This document shows positions 1 to 11,067 of a stretch of DNA of 64,000 bases, one piece after another (position 1 is the first letter of the stretch; each line of letters opens with the position of its first letter). The notes below the pieces were generated by a model that saw nothing but the letters and a program-made list of their open reading frames with translations, made no database searches and had not been told where the DNA came from. A program made the position numbers and the translations under genes. Origin of the DNA: Gossypium raimondii (Eukaryota > Streptophyta > Magnoliopsida > Malvales > Malvaceae); the NCBI RefSeq assembly GCF_025698545.1, contig NC_068572.1, positions 930,001-994,000 of the forward strand, written 5' to 3'.

Positions 1-170
1 CTCCTATTCGTCCCTGTCCCACCATAAGCTCCATCGCAGTTAACTTTTGTCCAAGTAGCCTTTGGCCTTTCCCATTTAGCCTTCTCTACCTCTTTACTGT
101 CTAGCCTCTCGTTCGCTCCTTTAGCTTCCCGCAAAAGTTCAGCGACGTGCTGCCTGCATAACAGCATAAC
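1..170 (-). mobile_element. LINE-type RNase H-like domain fragment
   Basis: Read on the minus strand, one open frame runs from about 170 to the window edge. It contains the motif WTKVNCDGAY after a charged helix (QHVAELLREAKGANERL). In plants, a W-x-K-x-N-x-DGA signature marks the start of the RNase H-like (RVT_3) domain at the C-terminal end of many non-LTR retrotransposon ORF2 proteins and of related free-standing domains. Only the domain start is visible because the window ends here. The frame closes in the repeat at 156-386. It is most likely a LINE remnant; a host RNase H-like gene cannot be excluded. Confidence 0.6.
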
Positions 171-386
171 GGTCATTGTACTAGCTTCCTTCTCCACATA
201 TTCTGAATTCTTGCTATATTATTAGTATGAACTCACCATAAAAAACACCTTGATCTTAGCAGGCACCAATGCATAACGGCATAATGGCCGTTGTACTAGC
301 TTCCTTCTCCACATATTCCGAATTCTTGCTATATTATCAGTATGAACTCTCCATAAAAAAACACCTTGATCTTAGCAGGCACCAAT
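156..386. repeat. 115-bp tandem duplication, two copies
   Basis: Two adjacent copies run 156-270 and 271-386. Both start gcataac and end aggcaccaat, with only a few substitutions between them. The unit directly adjoins the RNase H-like fragment, so it probably belongs to the same decayed element or its immediate flank. No coding sense was seen in the repeat. Confidence 0.85.
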
Positions 387-1057
387 ACATATCCACTTCC
401 AAACTTTTTTATCGATGACATGGGAAGTAGAACAAACCTCCCCTTTTGTTCTCCTTATTTCAGCACCCGATATCCAGACTCAACCGTATATTCCCCATCA
501 GCCTCCAAGGACCCTTCAAATAGATGAAAAGACTTAAAAAGAAGAAGAAAATACCCACATCAAATACCTACTCGTGTCAAACACATTATCGTATCCAAAA
601 CTCACAACTGAGTTAGAGTACACATAGACACATGGAAAAGAAAAACCAAAGATATTGAGAATAAAGCATTTTGAAAGGTTTTCAAATGCTGCATTGATTG
701 TTGACAAAAAATGCAGCATCAAAGCTTGAACTATGATATTCCTAAATCCCTAAATCACATACATTAACATCAATTCATACGAATGCAAATCTAGATGAAC
801 AAACATGTATAAATGAAAGAAAATGTTTAAAAAAAATAATTAAAAGCATGCTTCTTAGGGTTTTGTTTTTCTTTTTTTGTCGATTTATCATCTATGTCAA
901 CTAAAATTAGTTCAATATCAGGACTGTCAACACATATTATAGTAGTTCGGTTAGAATGAATGATGGTGAAGTAACGATTTACGCATATTAGGACATAAAA
1001 TGTTATGAGCAAAAACTAAAATTCTTGCATGCAATACCTGATCCGGCTTCTTTCATT
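387..1057. other. AT-rich spacer, no gene seen
   Basis: This is AT-rich sequence with short chance ORFs and no recognisable protein. Part of it is expected to be the 3' untranslated region of the PPR gene, which is read leftwards from 2317. Confidence 0.5.
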
Positions 1058-2317
1058 TCAATCCCCATAGCTATCCTCCATTGCATAAAGAAGTTTCCGA
1101 TAAGTATGTCCATCGACAAGATCTTTACTTTGCAACTCTCTTAACAATCCCATGGCTTCCTCGACCCTTCCTCTTCTGCAAATCTCATCCAAAATCGTTC
1201 TATATGTTATCAAATCAGCAGACTTCCGCATTTCAATCATCTCTCTCAAATAATGCACCGCTTCTTCAACCTCTCCAGCAATTGCCAAAGCATTCACAAG
1301 GGAGTTATACGATTTACCACTAGGAGTAAACCCGTTTCTCTTCATTTCATCACACAACTCCCTAGCATTATTCGTTCTACCTTGCGCACATAACCCGTAA
1401 ATCAAATAATCATAGGAAAAAGCATTAGGCAAGCACTTGTAAACCACACCCATCTGGTGAAACACACGAAGAGCATCATTGACATGAAGTGAAAGCACGT
1501 ATCCTTTTATCATAGAATTCAACGTGAAAACATCAGGTTCGATCCCGTCATCAACCATTTGCCTGAACAAACACCTAATAGTCTCCATATACATATGGTT
1601 TATATAAGAATCCTTTCCCCTGCTCAACATCGCGGTGAAAAGAATGTTATACGTCCTAATAGACGGCCTACAATCGAATTTCCGATTGTTCCTCATATGC
1701 TTAAATATATTCACAGCTCTAGTTAACATCCTGGCTTCAGCAAAAAAGTAAATCATGGTATTATAAAGTGGCTCAGAACCGAACGAACGAAGTGCGAGCA
1801 CTTGGTTAACAACAACATCCATTTCTTCATACATTTTCGCAACACCGAGCTTCTTTATGGTAATATGATAAGTGGAAACATTGTGCTTAAACCTAGGTTG
1901 TTGAGCAGCCCAATTGAATAATTCCCAACACACTAAAGGATCATCCTCTAGTGTTATTACATTGTAAAGCTCATCAGCAGTGAACCTAGGTGGGAGTTGT
2001 GAAATGACTTGTTGAAATTTAGCTTGGTCAAGAACAGGCTTTTGACTAGCTTTTAATCTCTTATTGACCCTCCTTCTATATGATCTTGATGGGGCTTTAG
2101 TTGAGTAAAAATAAGTGTAAAATTGATGTGAAATTGAAGTGGGAGATGTAATGGATGATGGGTTGATTTGAGTAAAGGTAAACGGGCTGTGTTGAGGGTT
2201 TTTGAAGGTACCTAAATTACAAGAAAAAACAGAGTAAAAGGGGAAATAGTGAAATGGGCACCTGTGAAAAAGATTAATCAAGCAATTTCTACGAAGAGCT
2301 ATCATTTTGATGTTCAT
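1058..2317 (-). CDS. P-class pentatricopeptide repeat protein, mitochondrial or plastid
   Basis: Intronless gene of 419 aa from the ATG at 2317; a second in-frame ATG lies at 2305, and the frame upstream of 2317 has only a TTG. The first 90 residues are rich in Ser, Arg and Thr with few acids and end in a basic stretch (SYRRRVNKRLK), as in organelle targeting peptides. From about residue 140 there are about seven degenerate 35-residue PPR motifs, for example YNSLVNALAIAGEVEEAVHY and YDYLIYGLCAQGRTNNAREL. No E, DYW or SMR domain follows, so it is a short P-class protein. Family knowledge: such proteins bind organellar RNA through two residues per repeat to aid processing or stability. It resembles Arabidopsis At3g25210 from memory; the RNA target is unknown. 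Confidence 0.88.
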   Translation of the reverse strand: MNIKMIALRRNCLINLFHRCPFHYFPFYSVFSCNLGTFKNPQHSPFTFTQINPSSITSPTSISHQFYTYFYSTKAPSRSYRRRVNKRLKASQKPVLDQAKFQQVISQLPPRFTADELYNVITLEDDPLVCWELFNWAAQQPRFKHNVSTYHITIKKLGVAKMYEEMDVVVNQVLALRSFGSEPLYNTMIYFFAEARMLTRAVNIFKHMRNNRKFDCRPSIRTYNILFTAMLSRGKDSYINHMYMETIRCLFRQMVDDGIEPDVFTLNSMIKGYVLSLHVNDALRVFHQMGVVYKCLPNAFSYDYLIYGLCAQGRTNNARELCDEMKRNGFTPSGKSYNSLVNALAIAGEVEEAVHYLREMIEMRKSADLITYRTILDEICRRGRVEEAMGLLRELQSKDLVDGHTYRKLLYAMEDSYGD

Positions 2318-2339
2318 CAAATGAATTTGCAACTGGATT

Positions 2340-3712
2340 TATGGCAATAACAAAGAATATGTATGTATATAATTTTCTGTTTGCTTCTCGGGAAAACAAG
2401 AGAAAAAAAAAAAGAGAAAATGGGGGCTGCAAATCTAACCTCGAAACATATCGGAGAAGGCACTGAACGGTGAGTAGCACAGCATCAAAACGTAAAATTG
2501 ATGGCTGTGTTTTAGCTCTATGCCCATACAAGAACAGTGGCTAACAATAAGAAATTAAATCACCAGTAAAACCTTGAGCCCTCCAAAACAGTGGTGTTGA
2601 TGGCCCGGACCGAGACCCGAGCCCATTTTCAAAAAAATCAGGCCCTGTCTTAGGATCGGTCCAGTCCGCATTAAATAATTTATTTTATTATTTATATAGC
2701 TATTTTTATTTTTTTGGGAAAACTTCATCTAAGGTTACTAAACTATTAGTGAGTTTACATTTTGGTCATTTAATTTCAAAACGTTACAAATTAATCACTA
2801 AACTGTTCAAAAACTTTAATAATTAATCCGGAGCGAACCAAAGAAAAACCCAATTGTTTGGCGTTTTTGGTGAATTGAGTAAAAACTAATTTAATACCGT
2901 AGAAAAAAAAGTTGGCTAAGGCCTTGTTTGATGAAGTGTTGAAAAAATCTAATCGACTGAAAATTAGTATTTCAGCAACTTAATTTCCCAAACACGTTTG
3001 ATTCCAATAGTAAAAATTACTAGATAAAATATTTTTCACGAAAAAATGTCTCAAAATGTTATTTATCTCAAAATGTCTCACCAGTGAACTTAACAAAAAA
3101 TAATAATGATGTTAACAATTAGAAAGACTAAATTACAAATATACGGAAAGTTCAGGGACTTTGAACATATTTTAACATTTCAATTATTTTAAATATCGGG
3201 GATAAAATAGTTTTTAATCATTGAATTTAACAACCTTATCCAACTTGGTCCCGAAACCTTCCTTTTGTTCAAATTAGTCTCAAAAGTCAAAACTAGGCAA
3301 CTTTTCTCATTTTGGCTTTTGAACTTGGATTCTATTAAGGTCCAATTATGTAGCACTTTGATATTGTGTCATGTCATCACTCGAAAATATATGAAAATTT
3401 TATATAAAATATAAAAATGAAAATAATATAAAAATATAATAAAATTATTAAAATTTTGTTTTTCTAATGATAAATGATGATGTGGCACAATCCGATAGTG
3501 TCATATCATTAGACTCTAAGTTCAAGGACCAAATCGGGAAGAACTTTCAAGTTCCAAGGAACAATTTAAAAAAAAAAACTAATATAAAAAAATATCAAAT
3601 TCAAGGACTAAATGCTACATTATTCCTAAATACATTAAACGATTCTCAAACATTGTCAAAATACAGGGAGTAAAAGCACATTTTAACCTTTTAATTCAAT
3701 AAAAAACGATAC
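2340..3712. other. Repeat-rich spacer upstream of the PPR gene
   Basis: It contains the probable PPR promoter and AT-rich DNA with fragments of dispersed inverted-repeat elements. About 2714-2835 matches the short element also seen near 4713-4850 and, inverted, at 25600-25765 and 43690-43850 (shared core like actaaactattagtgagttt). The rest (3240-3690) resembles decayed foldback DNA. No gene was recognised. Confidence 0.5.
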
Positions 3713-4057
3713 CTTAAAAGTACAATGGAGCTCTTATACTAAAAATTAGATTATATTTTGCCCCTCTACTTAAAATATGGATAAATTAGTCTCTATAGTT
3801 AAATTAAAGAGTAAATAAGCCATATTGTTAAAAATTGATCCATGTATGTTAGCATAAAGTACACATGGCACATCAGGTTTTACTATTTAGTTACTCTGTT
3901 AACTATGCCAATTTTTAATAGTAGAAACAGATGAAATTTTTAACAAAAAAATTTGCTATTTGATCTAATGTACAAGAATTAATTTATCTATTTATCAAGT
4001 AGAGGGGATAAAATGCAATCTGAAACCTAGTATAAGGGCTTCCATGATATTTTTACC
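3713..4057. mobile_element. MULE-type MITE (copy 1 of the recurrent family), diverged
   Basis: It starts like ttaaaagtacaatggag and ends like tccatgatatttttacc, an imperfect inverted repeat. Internal landmarks match the copies at 34966, 36694 and 52363: a tgccc(ct)ctact motif near the left end and a aaaatgcaatctga motif near the right end. The flanking 9-mers agree at 6 of 9 positions, so the target duplication is only weakly supported. It ends 6 bp from the stop codon of the small gene candidate at 4063. Confidence 0.7.
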
Positions 4058-4062
4058 AAAAA

Positions 4063-4351
4063 CTACCCAGCATTCGCCGTAGAAACCAAGCCAGTATTGC
4101 ACGACAGATCCTTCACAACCAAAGCTCGATCTCCATTAACGTCAGCTCCCATGGATTCTTCGACCATCGTTTCGATGTTTACTCGAAAACCCATTTCTTC
4201 ATTAGCTCGAACAAAGGCTTTCATGGCTTCTCTTCTTCGTTCATGCTCTGCAACCCTACTAACCCCCCCCCCCCAAAAAAAAAAAAAGGAAAAACACAAA
4301 CACACACAATAATTTAGTTTAGTTTCCATGGGGATACCTGCAAACATTGTG
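4063..4351 (-). CDS. Small unidentified two-exon gene candidate
   Basis: The minus-strand frame ending at 4063 encodes a soluble, charged C-terminus (EHERRREAMKAFVRANEEMG ... LSCNTGLVS). A clear acceptor (GTTGCAG then AGCATGAACG) lies near 4251 and a donor (GCAG/GTATCC) near 4338. Together they would give a protein of about 65 aa starting MFAEHERR. Reading straight through the intron is open but passes a 12-base G run and A/T tracts, which argues for splicing. The start is uncertain and more exons may lie upstream. I do not recognise the family. The stop codon is 6 bp from a MITE, so the 3' end may be truncated. Treat as hypothetical. Confidence 0.35.
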
Positions 4352-4515
4352 AGAAAACATATATATATATATATGTTGAGAGAGAGAGAAATTTTAGAAT
4401 TATCATACTCTTTAAACCGGGAAAAATGGTGGGTAATGCCGGAAATACAGAGAGGAAGGCCATGAAAGCTTAACATTGAGTTTATGCAATATTTGTTTGA
4501 AGAATAATAAGACAA

Positions 4516-5282
4516 GGGAAGAGGAGGAGTTTAAGTAAGGGATTGAGGGTGTTGGTCTTTTCAAATAAAAAATCTATTTATTTCGCATTTTGATATCATT
4601 GGGAGAGATATTCACGAACTCCCAATATAAATAAAACGAACATGAAAAATACCCCGCATAAATAAAACAATATGAAAAGTACGACAAAAATTATTTTGAT
4701 TGTTTTTTGGTAAATTACATTTAAAGTTGTTAAACTATTAGTAAGTTTATGCTTTAGTTACTTAACTTTAAAAGGTTATAAAATAATTACTTAACTATTC
4801 GAAAGTTTTTGTTTAAGTCACTGGATTGTTAAAATCGTTGTTGTATGGCTTTCTTTGTTCACACAACCTGCAGTAATCGAAAACTCTCCTTCCATTTTCT
4901 TCTATTGTTCTTTTTTTTTTCATCAAACAGCTTTTAATATTATGAATCTGTGAACTGAACTCTAAATAACTTTCTTCTCGTATCTTTAACATTGGCTATC
5001 AAATTAACTTGGATATGAAATATGATTTTTTACTCATAAATGGGTATTATTTCACCATACTGATTATTGAATCGTTATTCTTTATATGTAATCGTAAGAT
5101 AGATAATTATTGTGGTATTAATTATTTGGATCGTTTTATAATTTTTTAAATAGTTTAATAGATACATGGATAGTTTTCTTTATTGCCTGGTGGCCTTCGT
5201 ATGGTCATTTTCTTTATTGATTTAAGGTTGGAACACGTGCATGTGTTGTTATATTTATGTGGTCTATTTTTGTCTCTCTTTT
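4516..5282. other. AT-rich spacer with one short repeat
   Basis: It holds the short element at about 4713-4850 (shared with 2714, 25600 and 43690) and otherwise AT-rich DNA without coding signs. Confidence 0.45.
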
Positions 5283-6164
5283 AAAGCATTTAACACGTGG
5301 CAATTTATAAATATTGTGTACTATATCGTTAAAATATGTTATAAGCTTTTATATTTTACGAATTTAAAATGTAATCATTGTACTTTTATTTTTAAAATTT
5401 AATTTTTTTACTTTTTAAATTTTAAAATTTAAGTGTAATTGTTAATACTGTTATTTTTTATTAATTATAATGTCTTGTTTTTACAAGGCTATCAAATGAA
5501 TATTTTTATTAGGGTTAAATAGTAATTTACCCCCTACAAGTGATTTTTTTTGTTCTCAACTTGGTAATTATGGTTTTATTCCGTCAATCACTTTACTCCA
5601 TGCCGTTATGAAAAGTGACATGGTAATGTTGAACAAATCAACAACCAACACGTGGCATGATATATATTAAAAGTAATTTTCCATTTTTTCCTTTATTTAC
5701 ATTTTTATTTCCATTTTGTATTTTTTTAACAAATATTGTGTCATGTGTCAGTCGTTGATTGGTTCAACATTGCCATTTATCAAAATGAGAACAAAAAAAA
5801 TATCAAGTACCACATTGAGGAATGAGGTATAGTTCAAAGGGTAAATTACTATTTAACCTTTTTTACTACTTCAAAATGTTACACCAACAAATTTAGCGGT
5901 GTTAACAATTGAACCTAAATTTTGCCATTTGAAAAGTAAAAGAACTAAATTTCTAAAAATAAAAGTATAGGGACTAAAATCTAAATTTTTTAAAAGTACA
6001 AGAACTTATGACATATTTAAACCTTTTATTAAGCATAAATTGCACTGGTAGTCACTCAACTATTTGTAAATTTCTTTTTTGGTCACCCAATTATAAAAAG
6101 TTACAAACTTGTCACCCAACTATTCGATTTTGTCTTTTTTGGTCATTGATGGTTAAATGGCTAA
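5283..6164. repeat. Composite dispersed repeat, copy A
   Basis: This is about 880 bp, collinear with 11564-12467. Both copies begin aaagcatttaacacg and end ggttaaatggctaa. Inside, 5512-5858 is a smaller inverted-repeat element (ends gggttaaatagtaatttacc and ggtaaattactatttaacc) flanked by tttttatta and tttttacta, a 9-bp duplication with one mismatch. The outer part also has inverted ends (actaaatttctaaaaataaa against its complement), so this is nested non-autonomous DNA transposons. The last 135 bp belong to the tttttggtcacccaactattc family seen in many spacers here. Confidence 0.8.
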
Positions 6165-7080
6165 TAGAAAGATGATGTGATAGCTTTTAAATTTAGCATA
6201 ATAGCATTTTTAATCCTCAACATTTATATATTATGTCATTTAGTTATGATTTTAAAAAATTAACCCTCAACATTTATACATTATGTAATTTGGTCTTTTT
6301 GCGCTTTTTTTGACTCTTTTACTTAAAAAGCTCAAAAATTTATCAACTAAAATTGATCGAAAATATACAAAAATAGAAACACTAAAAGATCCAAGATAAT
6401 ATTTTTCATTTTTTCTCATTCGTTTAAAATTAACCCCAATTTCATAAAAGAACCCTTAAAAAAGGACTAAATTACACAATGTGTAAACGTTGAGGACTAA
6501 ATTTTTTAAAATCAAGACTAAATTAACACAATGTATAATGTTAATGGTTAAAATTACTTCAAATTTTACTCAACGTCATTGCTAATTTTGCACACTAGCT
6601 TCACCTTCAATGACACCCAAAACTATGGGTTCACGAAGTATTATTCTTATTTTCATCCTTCAATAATCCATACACAATGGGTACGGATACTTCATTTCAC
6701 TCATTTTCATTATGCAAGTGCTCGTGTCGAATCAATTTCAATTTAACTCGTTTTAAAAATTATGAATCGGTAAATAAACTTTAAAAAACTAAATTGAGAA
6801 CGTTAGGAAGTAAAGTGGGAAAAATAAACTTTAAGGACTAATGTGGGAAAAGTGTATACTTTGAGGACTAAAGTGTGCATTAAAGCCTATTTACAAACTA
6901 TCAATGTCCAAATCAAGGACCAAAGTGAGAAAAACGTATACTTCAAGGACTAAAGTGTGCATTAAAGCCTATTTACATACTATTATTGCCCAAATCAACG
7001 TCAAACCGTTGACTAATTATCTAAGAGAAAAAAAAAAATGCTGATCGTCCAAAATATTACTATTTTACCCTCCACATTTC
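6165..7080. other. Repeat-rich spacer upstream of SEC61 beta
   Basis: About 6190-6560 is a decayed foldback element (ctcaacatttatacattatg on the left, and its complement on the right as cacaatgtgtaaacgttgag). At 6785-6990 the phrase ttaaggactaaagtgtgcattaaagcctatttaca occurs in two nearby copies. The SEC61 beta promoter should lie in the last few hundred bases. Confidence 0.45.
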
Positions 7081-7181
7081 ACTCTTCTCCCCCACCTCTC
7101 TCTCTCGCAGAAATTAAAGGAAGAAAAATACTCACACACACACACACACAAAAAAAGAAATCACATTATTCTCCCAAAACC

Positions 7182-7508
7182 ATGGCAAGAGGTTCCTCCC
7201 AGTCGCAAAACACCGCTTCCTCCACCACCACCCGTCCCGGCGTCATGGCTCCTCGCGGTTCCGCTGCCGCGACGGCCGGAATGCGTCGTCGCAGGGTTAC
7301 GGGAGGCGCTGCTGCCACCTCCGAATTGACCACCGTCGGCTCCGGATCGAGCAACATGCTCCGGTTCTACACAGACGATGCTCCGGGCTTGAAGATCTCC
7401 CCTACCGTTGTTCTTGTCATGAGTTTTTGCTTCATTGCCTTCGTCGTTGCTCTCCACGCTTTTGGCAAGATCTATCGCGCCAAAGCTGGAGCCGGAGCTG
7501 GACCGTGA
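7182..7508 (+). CDS. SEC61B: Protein transport protein Sec61 subunit beta
   Basis: Single-exon gene of 108 aa. It encodes the small tail-anchored subunit of the endoplasmic-reticulum translocon, which helps nascent chains engage Sec61 alpha. The Ser/Thr/Ala-rich cytosolic N-terminus is followed by the family signature [20 protein letters not shown]. One membrane segment ([20 protein letters not shown], about residues 76-95) comes next, then a short basic and Gly/Ala tail. Length and order match plant Sec61 beta. The ATG at 7182 sits in a good plant context (accATGGCA); the open frame upstream runs through a CA microsatellite in the leader and is not expected to be coding. It lies about 5.8 kb upstream of the GRIK start codon. 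Confidence 0.96.
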   Translation: MARGSSQSQNTASSTTTRPGVMAPRGSAAATAGMRRRRVTGGAAATSELTTVGSGSSNMLRFYTDDAPGLKISPTVVLVMSFCFIAFVVALHAFGKIYRAKAGAGAGP

Positions 7509-7509
7509 A

Positions 7510-9151
7510 TCATGACCAGAACGCGGTCTCTTTTTTTTTTTCGGATCTATGAGCTGTTCTTGAATCGGTAACTGAATAACAATCGATTTGGTTTTAACTT
7601 TTTGATACTGTAAATGATGGATGGGTGGCAAGCTTGTAATTAACTAATGGTGTTTGATCCTGTTATTTTTCATACCTTCTGTTTTTTTCCCGAGAAAGTG
7701 AATTTATTTTCTTTCATTTTGTACACATTTTTTTTATCAAATTGCAGAAACGGGATTTGCTTAACCTTTTACTAGCTTTAATTTAAATTTAATCGAAAAA
7801 ATGAAATAAGAATATTCTTTTAAGTCGAAATTAAATTATATCTGAAATTTTTCGTTTTAATAATTTATATATTTATAATTTTAGAATAATTAAATTAAAA
7901 TTTTATCATTTTAAAAGTTAAAAGTATAATTTTATCATTATTAATTTAAAATTTTATAAATTATAAAAATATTTTTCATTTTAAGGCAATCGAGTGTCAG
8001 CCCTTTAAATCCGCCTTGATTTTAGGTTAAAGTTTATTTTCTTGTAATCTTTTGGGCAATGATCAATTTTCTCAATTTTGCATTTAAATTTTAATGATTT
8101 AAATTTTTTATTTATTTGGAAGCTAAGTTTTTAATTAAATATTTTAATAAAAGTGTTTGACTTTTCATTAAAAATTCCATTCAATTCTAAAGATGACATG
8201 ATTAATAAGATAATAATCACGTGTATTTTGTTTTGGTGTATAATAATCAATTTTAATAGTAAAATAAATAAAATTTTTAATAATAAATGACTAGTGTAAT
8301 TTTTAATCTAACATATAATAATTAATTTACATATTTTTTAATAAAGGGTCAAAATGTAATTCGACTCTCATTACAAAAACCTGAGCTTTTATCACTAACA
8401 TTTTTTTATTATTTAAAGAGTTTTTATTTGTGTTTTGTTTTTTATTGTGATTTTAAAGTTTGAGTTCTTGAATTATTATTTTGTTATTTAATATTGTACA
8501 ATAAGAGAATAGTTTTTTTTAACTCTCGTAGGATATAGTTAAAGGATGTTCACTCATAGAACCCATCATGGTTCTTGCCTTCGAGCGAGCCTTTATTTGG
8601 GTAGTTCTCTTTAAATGAAGTGTGTGCGTGTGTGATGTAAGTATATCTTCACGTGTGTATTAACCTTCTACCTGTATAATACAAAAAACAAGAGAATAAC
8701 TTTTATGATTTTTTTTTTTAGATTCTCCTGTATTTAGTCATTATATTAAATTTCAATTAAATTTGAAGTCGAGTCCGATTAGAACCTAAACTAGAGAATA
8801 ATGCTCTCTCAAATCTGTTTTCTCTACTCACAATAATTCAATTCCTTATTATTTAAGAGCCATCAAATTCTTTACCCCTCAATCCAACACGTAAATTATT
8901 GACCTAATTCTAGGCTTAACATTTTTAAATATTGTAAAGGTGACCTAATTTTTTAATTATTTTGGATCAACTACAAAAATAGTCATTAAGCCATGCCTAT
9001 AGTCTGCTTTGGTCATCGAACTATTAAAATTTTCAACTTAATCACTCAACTTTTGAAAATCAAACATTTTAGTCACTCTTCTATTAGTTTCCATTAGATG
9101 AGTAACAAAAAGCCGACGTGGATTTTTTTATTGACCTAATGTTAAATTTAA
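7510..9151. other. AT-rich spacer with degenerate repeats
   Basis: It begins with the SEC61 beta 3' region. About 8540-8640 (ggatgttcactcatagaacc) loosely resembles 20545-20600. About 8965-9145 is a partial element with tagtcac and gtcatcgaactatt phrases, into or beside which the next foldback element lies. No gene was seen. Confidence 0.45.
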
Positions 9152-9935
9152 GGGTAAACTATAAAAATAGTCACTTTTGTTTACCTCATAATGCATTTTA
9201 GTTACTTATATTTGAAATATTACATTTTAGTCATTTACGTTAACGTGTTGTAATGTTTTAGTCACAGGGTCGTTAATTGTCGTCAATGATGTAACTGTAA
9301 GCTGACATGACACGTTTAATCATCATTTTAAACAAAAATTTTAGGTTAAATTATACAACTGATCATCATATTTTTTTCGTTTTGAGCAATTTATTTATTT
9401 TTATGTTATTTTAACTTTTTTTTCTTTTTTATTTTTCATTATCTGTTTTCCTCCCTTCTCCATCGTTTTTAACGTAATTTTTCTATATTTTTCATTTGTT
9501 AAAATTAGTCCCTATACTTTTTTTGAATAATTTAATTTTTCCTTTTATTTTTTATTTTCCTTTCCTTATTCCCTTAAGTTTTAACAAATGAAAAACATAG
9601 AAAAACTACATTAAATGAGATGGAGAATGGAGGAAAACATAGGAAGAAGAATAAGAGAATGAAAAATAAGTTAAAAGGACATAAAAGAAAAAAAAAATTA
9701 AATTGCTCAAAACGAAAAAATGTGGGGACCAATTGTATAATTAACTTAAAATTTTTGTTTGAAATGATGATTTAACCATGTCAACTTACCATTACACCGT
9801 TAACGACAATTAATGGCTCAGTGACGAAAATGTTACAAAATATTAACGTAAGTGACTAAAACGTAACATTTCAAACATAAGTGACTAAAATGTAACTCAA
9901 GGTAAATAAAAAGTGACCATTTTAAGAATTTACCC
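9152..9935. mobile_element. Foldback MITE with MULE-like ends (784 bp)
   Basis: The left end gggtaaactataaaaatagt and the right end, the complement of gggtaaattcttaaaatggt, belong to the same terminal family as the Pack-MULE at 31841-33150. The arms pair over roughly 350 bp each (about 9152-9507 against 9576-9935) with a loop of about 70 bp, so the whole element could fold into one hairpin. No clean target duplication was seen (taaatttaa against taagtaatg). It has no coding capacity. Confidence 0.8.
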
Positions 9936-10099
9936 TAAGTAATGTTGTATTAAAAATCTAAAAAATTCAACAAAATTAGCCATCATCATTTACAAAATTT
10001 CTTAATATAATTCTAATTCTAAAAAGTTTAAAAGGAAAATATTAAAAAAATAATTTTTATTGGGTCAGCTGCGAATCTTTTACATATACACCAAACTTG

Positions 10100-10656
10100 A
10101 TTTGACCCGACCCCCACACGGCCACACCCACCCCACAGTTACCGGTCGTTATCAGTGCCTTTGCTTCGATTTTTTCCAATCACTTCCCCCAAATCCCTCC
10201 TCTAAAATCCACTCTCAAAATCCATTAAAAAAAAAAACCCTAAAAAGGGTGTTTGAAATTTTTTTCCGATTTTCTCCGATTCGATTTTGGAAAAAAAAAA
10301 AAAAACAACCGGAATCGCCGCTTCGATTTCAAAATCTTCGAAATAATTTTACACAGGCCGTTTGAATTTGATTCTCTATTTCTAACCCTTTTTCGTTACC
10401 GCTACGGAGGTTTCTTCTTCGTAGTGGTTCATCTTCTTCACAGAAGAAATCAAATTCAAATGAGGCCTTTTCTGTATATCTTTTTGATCGGGGAGGGAAA
10501 AAAGTCAACGTGAAAAAAAGGTGGAGGGTATTTAGAGCGATGTTGGGTGAGATTCGCTGTGGGTTTAATGTTGAAAGTTGTTTCTTCCATTTAGCCGAAT
10601 GGCATCCTTTGCAATAGCATAGTTGATTCGGGCTTCAGGCCTTTAAAGAAAATCAG
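10100..10656 (+). promoter_or_regulatory. GRIK promoter and 5'-leader exon
   Basis: The sequence changes from AT-rich to pyrimidine-rich near 10130 and contains an aaaccctaaaa telobox-like motif near 10236. An unspliced leader runs to the donor aatcag/gtaattt at 10656/10657. The matching acceptor is tttttcag/gttt at 12888, 74 bp before the GRIK start codon at 12963. The transcription start cannot be placed from sequence alone. Short ATGs in the leader would make small upstream ORFs (for example at 10460). Confidence 0.55.
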
Positions 10657-11067
10657 GTAATTTGAATTTAGTATTGGATTTTAATTATGCTAGGGTTTCG
10701 TTTGATTGTTTGGTTTGCTGCTTTTTTTCTTTCTTTCTAATTTTACTGTTTCGGATTGTGCGAGTCAATTTATGTCTTAATGAGTATTGGAATTACAGTA
10801 GCCGTTTACTATTTATTTACTTTTTGATTTGATGCTGGAGCTTTCTAATTATTTTAGATTTATTGTTAAATGATCGAATGTATTATCGACTGTTAGGGTT
10901 ATTAGTTATGTTTAGGGTTTAAATCTGGGGTTAGTAATAGAGCTTTATTTGCTAGAAAGCGTAGTAACTTTACTTGCAAGAAAGTCTAGTATAAATAAGT
11001 TGTAAGTTTTGCGGTCAACTTGTTTGTTCAATATAAACCACACTGATTTTTGGTAGATATTAGTAGT

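Noticed and set aside
7161-7631. 156-codon minus-strand ORF over SEC61 beta
   Set aside because: It is a shadow of the GC-rich SEC61 beta coding strand, with low-complexity Gly/Ser content and no family resemblance.
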